Assembly (NCBI GenBank): GCA_900770405.1
Contig: CAAGKL010000238.1
Coordinates: forward strand, 1-8,691
DNA: 8,691 bases
Reading direction: 5' to 3'
DNA from: Clostridia bacterium
GTDB taxonomy: Bacteria; Bacillota; Clostridia; UBA1381
Shown: positions 5,474 through 8,691 of the stretch, piece by piece
Position numbering within the stretch: the first letter of the stretch is position 1
Layout of the letters: every line of letters begins with the position of its first letter
The notes under the pieces: model-generated
What the model saw: the letters and a program-made list of their open reading frames with translations, nothing else
What the model was told of the DNA's origin: nothing
The model's database searches: none
Position numbers and translations under genes: made by a program

Positions 5474-5502
5474 TTGACTTTAAAATCAAAAAGTGATATT
5501 CT
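5474..5502 (+). promoter_or_regulatory. Promoter of the two-component operon
   Basis: A -35 TTGACT (5474-5479), a 17-bp spacer and a -10 TATTCT (5497-5502), helped by an extended -10 TG at 5494-5495. The -35 is near consensus and the -10 weak, as in many activator-assisted promoters. Transcription would start near 5509, about 26 bases before the ATG at 5535. Confidence 0.6.
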
Positions 5503-5522
5503 ATATAAGAAAAAAGCGGAGC

Positions 5523-5528
5523 GGAGGG
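5523..5528 (+). promoter_or_regulatory. Ribosome binding site that decides the kinase start
   Basis: GGAGGG ends 6 bases before the ATG at 5535. An in-frame GTG at 5493 overlaps the predicted -10 region and would add a basic 14-residue extension (K-K-R-S-G-G-R-K) before the first TM segment. It has no ribosome site, so 5535 is preferred. Confidence 0.8.
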
Positions 5529-5534
5529 CGAAAG

Positions 5535-7028
5535 ATGATATACACGGTAGCGGTTATGTTTATATTTTCCTTTGTCATAATCCTGCGCAAATACCGCAAC
5601 AGATACAGCCTTGCGCTGGCGGCGATGATTTTCTTCCTGAATTTTTCGATATTGACCTCGCTTATATATATAATGAAGGTGGGCAATTACCAGTACCCGA
5701 GCCTGAGGCTTTTCAGCTTTGACTATAAGGGCGTGATGGCTCTGGCAAAGCTGAAGATACCGTTTTATGTGATTTTAAGGCTGCGCAATATCGCCTTCGG
5801 CGGCTATCTTGCGTGCCTGCCGCTGTTTTTGTATGACTATGATACAACCCGCAAAAGGCTTGTAAAAACTATGGTTTTGGGAATGCTTCTCCCGATTTTT
5901 TTCTGCGTTTTTTACGACCCTGTGACAAAACTGAACATTTTTGCGTACCTGCATTCGGGTGCGGGCGGCGCATATGAGCGTAAGCTGGCGGTCATGAAGG
6001 GGCTGAATATTTTCAACAATATCTGGATTGTGCTCTACCTGATATATCCGATAGCGCGAATGGCGGGACTGATGAAGAAATGCAAATCGGCGATTAAAAA
6101 GTATCAGCTGCTGTCGCTGATGGTGTCGGTGACGATATTAAATATTCTGTGCGCGTATATTTTCATCGTCGGACCGTTTGCGCAGAATCTGAACAGTATG
6201 AGCGCGAACGCATTTCTGGGCTTTCCGGAGGAAACGCCGCGCTACGAGTATAATTTAATACCGATTCTGGCATTTGCGGCGGTGAATGTTATGCTTATAC
6301 TGCTGTTTAAATTCCACGGACTTGACCAGGTGGATTTTTTCAGGGAGCAGATGCTCAAGCACAGCGTTGTGCAGCCGACAAAAAATATACGGAATATAAT
6401 GCATACCTATAAAAATGAGATGCTGTCGGTGAACGTAATCGCAAAGCAGCTGGCGATGAATAATGACCCGCAAAAGCAGAAATACCTTATCGGCAGGCTG
6501 GAAAAGATTTCGCAGGATTACCTCGACAACATCACGTATATTATGAATATGCTGAAAAAACAAAGCCCCGTGACGGTCTGCAACAATGCGATAGAATGTG
6601 TCGAACACGCGGCAAGAGCGGCGTGCACCGATAGCTCGATTAAAATAAACAAGATATACGAAACCGAGGGCTGGGCATACTTTGAAAAAAGTGCGCTGGA
6701 AAAAAGCCTTGTAAATATAATCAATAATTCCGTCGAGGCGATACATATGGCAAACCGCACCGACGGCATGATTGATATCTCGGTTTACGATGAGTACGAA
6801 TGGCTCATAATAAAGGTGACGGATAACGGCGTAGGCATACCGCGCAAGGAGCAGCGCCATATATGGAGCACATTTTACAGCACAAAGAGCTCGGCAAAAA
6901 ACTGGGGTGTCGGGCTGAATTATGTCTACAGAATGATTAAGGCGATGAACGGGTTTGTGTATGTGCAAAGCGAAGTAAATAAATTTACAACAATACAGAT
7001 TGCCCTACAGAATAAACAGATAAACTAA
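5535..7028 (+). CDS. Membrane sensor histidine kinase, about seven TM segments
   Basis: 497 residues from the chosen start. Hydrophobic stretches at about 3-18, 25-47, 78-101, 108-126, 160-178, 190-213 and 240-259 give an integral-membrane sensor with no large extracellular PAS- or Cache-like domain. The cytoplasmic kinase begins near 265. The likely phospho-acceptor is H290 in I-M-H-T-Y-K-N-E-M. This H-x-x-K-N form differs from the classical H-E-x-(R/K)-T-P box. The HATPase_c domain shows an N box (N394-I-I-N397-N398-S-V-E401-A), a G1 box (D430-N-G-V-G-I-P), an F-box-like region (I-W-S-T-F-Y-S-T) and a G2 box (N456-W-G-V-G-L). It should autophosphorylate and pass phosphate to D56 of the regulator encoded 19 bases downstream. 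The ligand is unknown. Its divergent neighbours encode cell-wall-bound proteins, suggesting an envelope signal (inference). Confidence 0.9.
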   Translation: MIYTVAVMFIFSFVIILRKYRNRYSLALAAMIFFLNFSILTSLIYIMKVGNYQYPSLRLFSFDYKGVMALAKLKIPFYVILRLRNIAFGGYLACLPLFLYDYDTTRKRLVKTMVLGMLLPIFFCVFYDPVTKLNIFAYLHSGAGGAYERKLAVMKGLNIFNNIWIVLYLIYPIARMAGLMKKCKSAIKKYQLLSLMVSVTILNILCAYIFIVGPFAQNLNSMSANAFLGFPEETPRYEYNLIPILAFAAVNVMLILLFKFHGLDQVDFFREQMLKHSVVQPTKNIRNIMHTYKNEMLSVNVIAKQLAMNNDPQKQKYLIGRLEKISQDYLDNITYIMNMLKKQSPVTVCNNAIECVEHAARAACTDSSIKINKIYETEGWAYFEKSALEKSLVNIINNSVEAIHMANRTDGMIDISVYDEYEWLIIKVTDNGVGIPRKEQRHIWSTFYSTKSSAKNWGVGLNYVYRMIKAMNGFVYVQSEVNKFTTIQIALQNKQIN

Positions 7029-7047
7029 AACGGGGGAGGGGAGCTTT

Positions 7048-7731
7048 ATGGACAAAATAAGAGTTGTTATTGTTGATGATATGCCCGATTTGGTGGATTA
7101 TTTCAAGAGTGTTTTAAATAATGAGCCGGATATAGAGGTCATCGGTACGGCGCATAGCGGCAGAGAGGGCGTTGAGGTGACGCTTTCGGTCAAGCCGGAT
7201 ATTGTGCTGATGGATTTGCAGATGGAATATGAGTGCGCCGGCATTGACGCGATAGCGGAGATAAAAAGCCGCAAGCCGGACATAAAGGTGATAGTTCTGT
7301 CAGTGAATGAGGATAATGAAATGCTGTTTAAGGCGTTTGCCGCGGGCGGAAATGAGTATATCCTAAAGACCGACTCGATAGTAAAGCTCATTGAGTCGAT
7401 ACACCTGGTCTATCATAACCAGCTCTCGCTGAGCCCGCAGGTGTCGCAGAAAATTCTCGGCGAATTTTCGCGGCTCAGAACCGCACAGGACAGCCTTTTG
7501 TATACAATGAACGTAATATCGAAGCTCACAATGTCGGAGTTTGAGGTTTTGAAGGCGCTCAGCACCGGGAAATCCTACAAGCAGGTCGCGGAGGAGCGCT
7601 GCGTTGAAACGTCGACAATCCGCTCGCAGGTGAACAGGATTTTAAAGAAATTCGATGAAAAAAGCATCAAGTCAATCGTGAAAAAACTTGAGCCGTTTAA
7701 CATATTAAATGTAGATATAACAAAGCGTTGA
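7048..7731 (+). CDS. NarL/FixJ-type response regulator with LuxR-like HTH
   Basis: 227 residues. The receiver domain (about 1-120) has the full active site: acidic pair D10-D11, phospho-acceptor D56 (I-V-L-M-D-L-Q-M), S85 in the T/S switch position and K107. The C-terminal part (about 157-212) is a LuxR/GerE-type helix-turn-helix: L-T-M-S-E-F-E-V-L-K-A-L, then S-T-G-K-S-Y-K-Q-V-A and the recognition helix region T188-S-T-I-R-S-Q-V-N-R-I. It follows the kinase gene after 19 bases with a strong purine-rich ribosome site (GGAGGGGAG, 7035-7043), so the two form one operon. It is the natural candidate to bind the tandem 20-bp repeats at 5401-5440, although many NarL-type regulators prefer inverted half-sites. 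The CDS end lies inside a terminator hairpin. Confidence 0.95.
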   Translation: MDKIRVVIVDDMPDLVDYFKSVLNNEPDIEVIGTAHSGREGVEVTLSVKPDIVLMDLQMEYECAGIDAIAEIKSRKPDIKVIVLSVNEDNEMLFKAFAAGGNEYILKTDSIVKLIESIHLVYHNQLSLSPQVSQKILGEFSRLRTAQDSLLYTMNVISKLTMSEFEVLKALSTGKSYKQVAEERCVETSTIRSQVNRILKKFDEKSIKSIVKKLEPFNILNVDITKR

Positions 7732-7757
7732 TAAATTGTCAACGCTTTTGTTATTTT
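7719..7757 (+). terminator. Intrinsic terminator overlapping the regulator stop codon
   Basis: AAAGCGTTG (7722-7730) pairs perfectly with CAACGCTTT (7740-7748), extended inward by A7731-T7739, and is followed by a T-rich tract (TTTTGTTATTTT). The left arm contains the last codons and the TGA stop (7729-7731), so translating ribosomes would cover the stem until release. It separates the two-component operon from the gene at 7860. Confidence 0.8.
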
Positions 7758-7795
7758 ACCCCGGAAATCGCATAAAACGTCTACAAAAGTTAATA

Positions 7796-7824
7796 TTGCG
7801 CGGAAAAATGCGCCGTGATAAAAT
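7796..7824 (+). promoter_or_regulatory. Extended -10 promoter of the gene at 7860
   Basis: A -35 TTGCGC (7796-7801), a 17-bp spacer and a -10 TAAAAT (7819-7824) with TG at 7816-7817. The nine bases TGATAAAAT and the spacing are identical to the NSS promoter at 293-321. A GCGC...GCGC pair (7798-7801 and 7810-7813) within the spacer is a weak possible operator. The ribosome site AAAGGA at 7844-7849 lies 10 bases before the ATG. Confidence 0.65.
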
Positions 7825-7859
7825 ATTAGCATAGAGAATAATGAAAGGAAAAGTGAAGA

Positions 7860-8691
7860 ATGAAAAGAAAACAATTGTCGGCACTGCTCCTTGTGTGTGT
7901 ATATGCGCTGTGCTCGCTTACGGCGTATGCGCGGGAGGAAAAGACTTCACCTCCGCAGGAGAAGGAGGTGCTCGCCGCACTGGGGATTTCGCTGCCCGAG
8001 GAGGGCGAGGACGGCTGCATTGACAAGGGCGAGCTTGCCTATCTTATCAGTGCGGCGTCGAACAAAAGCATTGCGCATATATACCGGTATTTGAGTTTTT
8101 CCGATGTCAAGCTTGACGATTGGCGCCACGATGCCGTGATAGATGTGGCAAACACCGGAATTGCGGTCGGAAACGGTGACGGAAGCTTCGGCATAGACGA
8201 GAGCGTTTCGGCAGACACTGCGGGAGTGCTTCTGATGCGTATGCTCGGCTACGGCAGAGTGACGGCGGACGGCAGCATTGCTGCGGCATATCCGACGGTT
8301 TATGCCGACATATTGAAGGGCGTTGCTCGGTCGGAGAAAATTACATACGCCGATGCGTACATGGCGATTTGCAATGCGATGCAGCTGCGGTATGTCGGCT
8401 ATGCGCTCTCCGGCGAGGATAAGCTTGTTATGAGCGAGGAAAGCTTTATGGAGCACGCCTTTAACGTGGTAAAGAAAACCGGGCGCGTTACCGGAAATGA
8501 GTACGGCTCCTTTGGCATCGGCACGGGCGCGCTCGGTGCGGGCAGCGTCGAAATTGACGGCGTGAAGTACGATACCACAGACAGTGACGGCGCGAGGGCG
8601 TATCTCGGATATTCGGTCGACTATTATCTTGATGACGATACGGTGCTCAAAATTGTTCCGCGCACATCAAATACGCTGAAAACCGTAAAGG
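7860..8691 (+). CDS. N-terminal part of a large secreted protein with degenerate SLH repeats
   Basis: An open frame of 277 codons runs from the ATG at 7860 to the window end without a stop; the 3' end is missing. Residues 1-24 are a signal peptide (M-K-R-K, hydrophobic core, T-A-Y-A). Residues 79-131 are a recognisable SLH-like domain: F-S-D-V, D-D-W-R-H-D-A-V, G-I-A-V-G-N-G-D-G-S-F, then V-S-A-D-T-A-G-V-L-L-M-R-M-L-G-Y. Poorer SLH-like stretches flank it (about 35-67 and 140-175). None has the T-R-A-E-type Arg, so wall-polymer binding of the usual kind is doubtful. From about 208 a second domain begins (V-T-G-N-E-Y-G-S, G-S-V-E-I-D-G-V-K-Y, Y-L-G-Y-S-V-D-Y-Y). I recall this pattern after the SLH domains of very large clostridial and Paenibacillus surface proteins. 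Another ATG at 7841 is out of frame. The gene may belong to the same envelope locus but has its own promoter. Confidence 0.85.
   Translation, partial: MKRKQLSALLLVCVYALCSLTAYAREEKTSPPQEKEVLAALGISLPEEGEDGCIDKGELAYLISAASNKSIAHIYRYLSFSDVKLDDWRHDAVIDVANTGIAVGNGDGSFGIDESVSADTAGVLLMRMLGYGRVTADGSIAAAYPTVYADILKGVARSEKITYADAYMAICNAMQLRYVGYALSGEDKLVMSEESFMEHAFNVVKKTGRVTGNEYGSFGIGTGALGAGSVEIDGVKYDTTDSDGARAYLGYSVDYYLDDDTVLKIVPRTSNTLKTVK

Noticed and set aside
6255..6968. A 237-codon minus-strand frame inside the kinase gene.
   Set aside because: It is antisense to the HATPase domain with all its motifs; no ribosome site and no plausible protein features.
5454..7737. A shared 13-mer GCGTTGATAAATT at 5454-5466 and 7725-7737, flanking the two-component genes.
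   Set aside because: A match of this length is expected about once by chance in a window this size, and one copy is explained by the terminator stem.
7771..7801. A possible third operator upstream of 7860 (CATAA at 7771 and TTGC 20 bp later).
   Set aside because: The two parts match different ends of the core and fewer than half the bases agree.
7947..8456. A 169-codon minus-strand frame opposite the gene at 7860.
   Set aside because: The + strand frame has a signal peptide, SLH-like domain, ribosome site and promoter; the antisense frame has none.

Overview
The window looks like a contig end from a low-to-moderate-GC Firmicute of class Clostridia, probably a gut Oscillospirales-type anaerobe. 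This is inferred from the mix of AGGAGG-like ribosome binding sites, SLH-domain surface proteins with C-T-R-A-type motifs, a bacterial NSS amino-acid transporter and a NarL/LuxR-type two-component pair. Bases 1-31 are not biological: they match the Illumina TruSeq read-2 adapter exactly, so real sequence starts at 32. I saw no tRNA, rRNA, CRISPR array, insertion sequence or riboswitch.

Layout. 32-208 (+) is the C-terminal end of a gene, tentatively of the GME-fold DUF6873 type, followed by a GU-rich terminator. 361-1701 (+) is a complete sodium-coupled NSS-family transporter with its own extended -10 promoter and a strong terminator. It converges on a two-gene minus-strand operon: 5344-3134, a secreted protein with three copies of an ~80-residue module, a CAP (SCP/PR-1) domain and three SLH domains; then, after only 6 bases, 3127-1922, a smaller secreted protein with two copies of the same module and three nearly identical SLH domains. 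Divergent from this operon is 5535-7028 (+), a membrane sensor histidine kinase with about seven TM segments, then 7048-7731 (+), its response regulator, ending in a terminator that overlaps the stop codon. At 7860 (+) a third exported protein begins. It has degenerate SLH-like repeats and runs off the window.

How the parts may fit. The ~190-bp divergent region between the surface-protein operon and the kinase holds a recognisable promoter on each side and, between them, two tandem 20-bp units sharing an 11-bp core (CATAACTTGCA), exactly two helical turns apart. This is a good candidate operator through which the two-component system or another regulator could co-ordinate its own expression with that of the SLH proteins. 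The kinase-regulator pair flanked by surface-protein genes suggests a cell-envelope sensing and remodelling locus. That regulatory link is inference. The most interesting items are the tandem operator, the five copies of the ~80-aa module, the near-identical SLH DNA shared by the two operon genes, and the CAP-SLH fusion.
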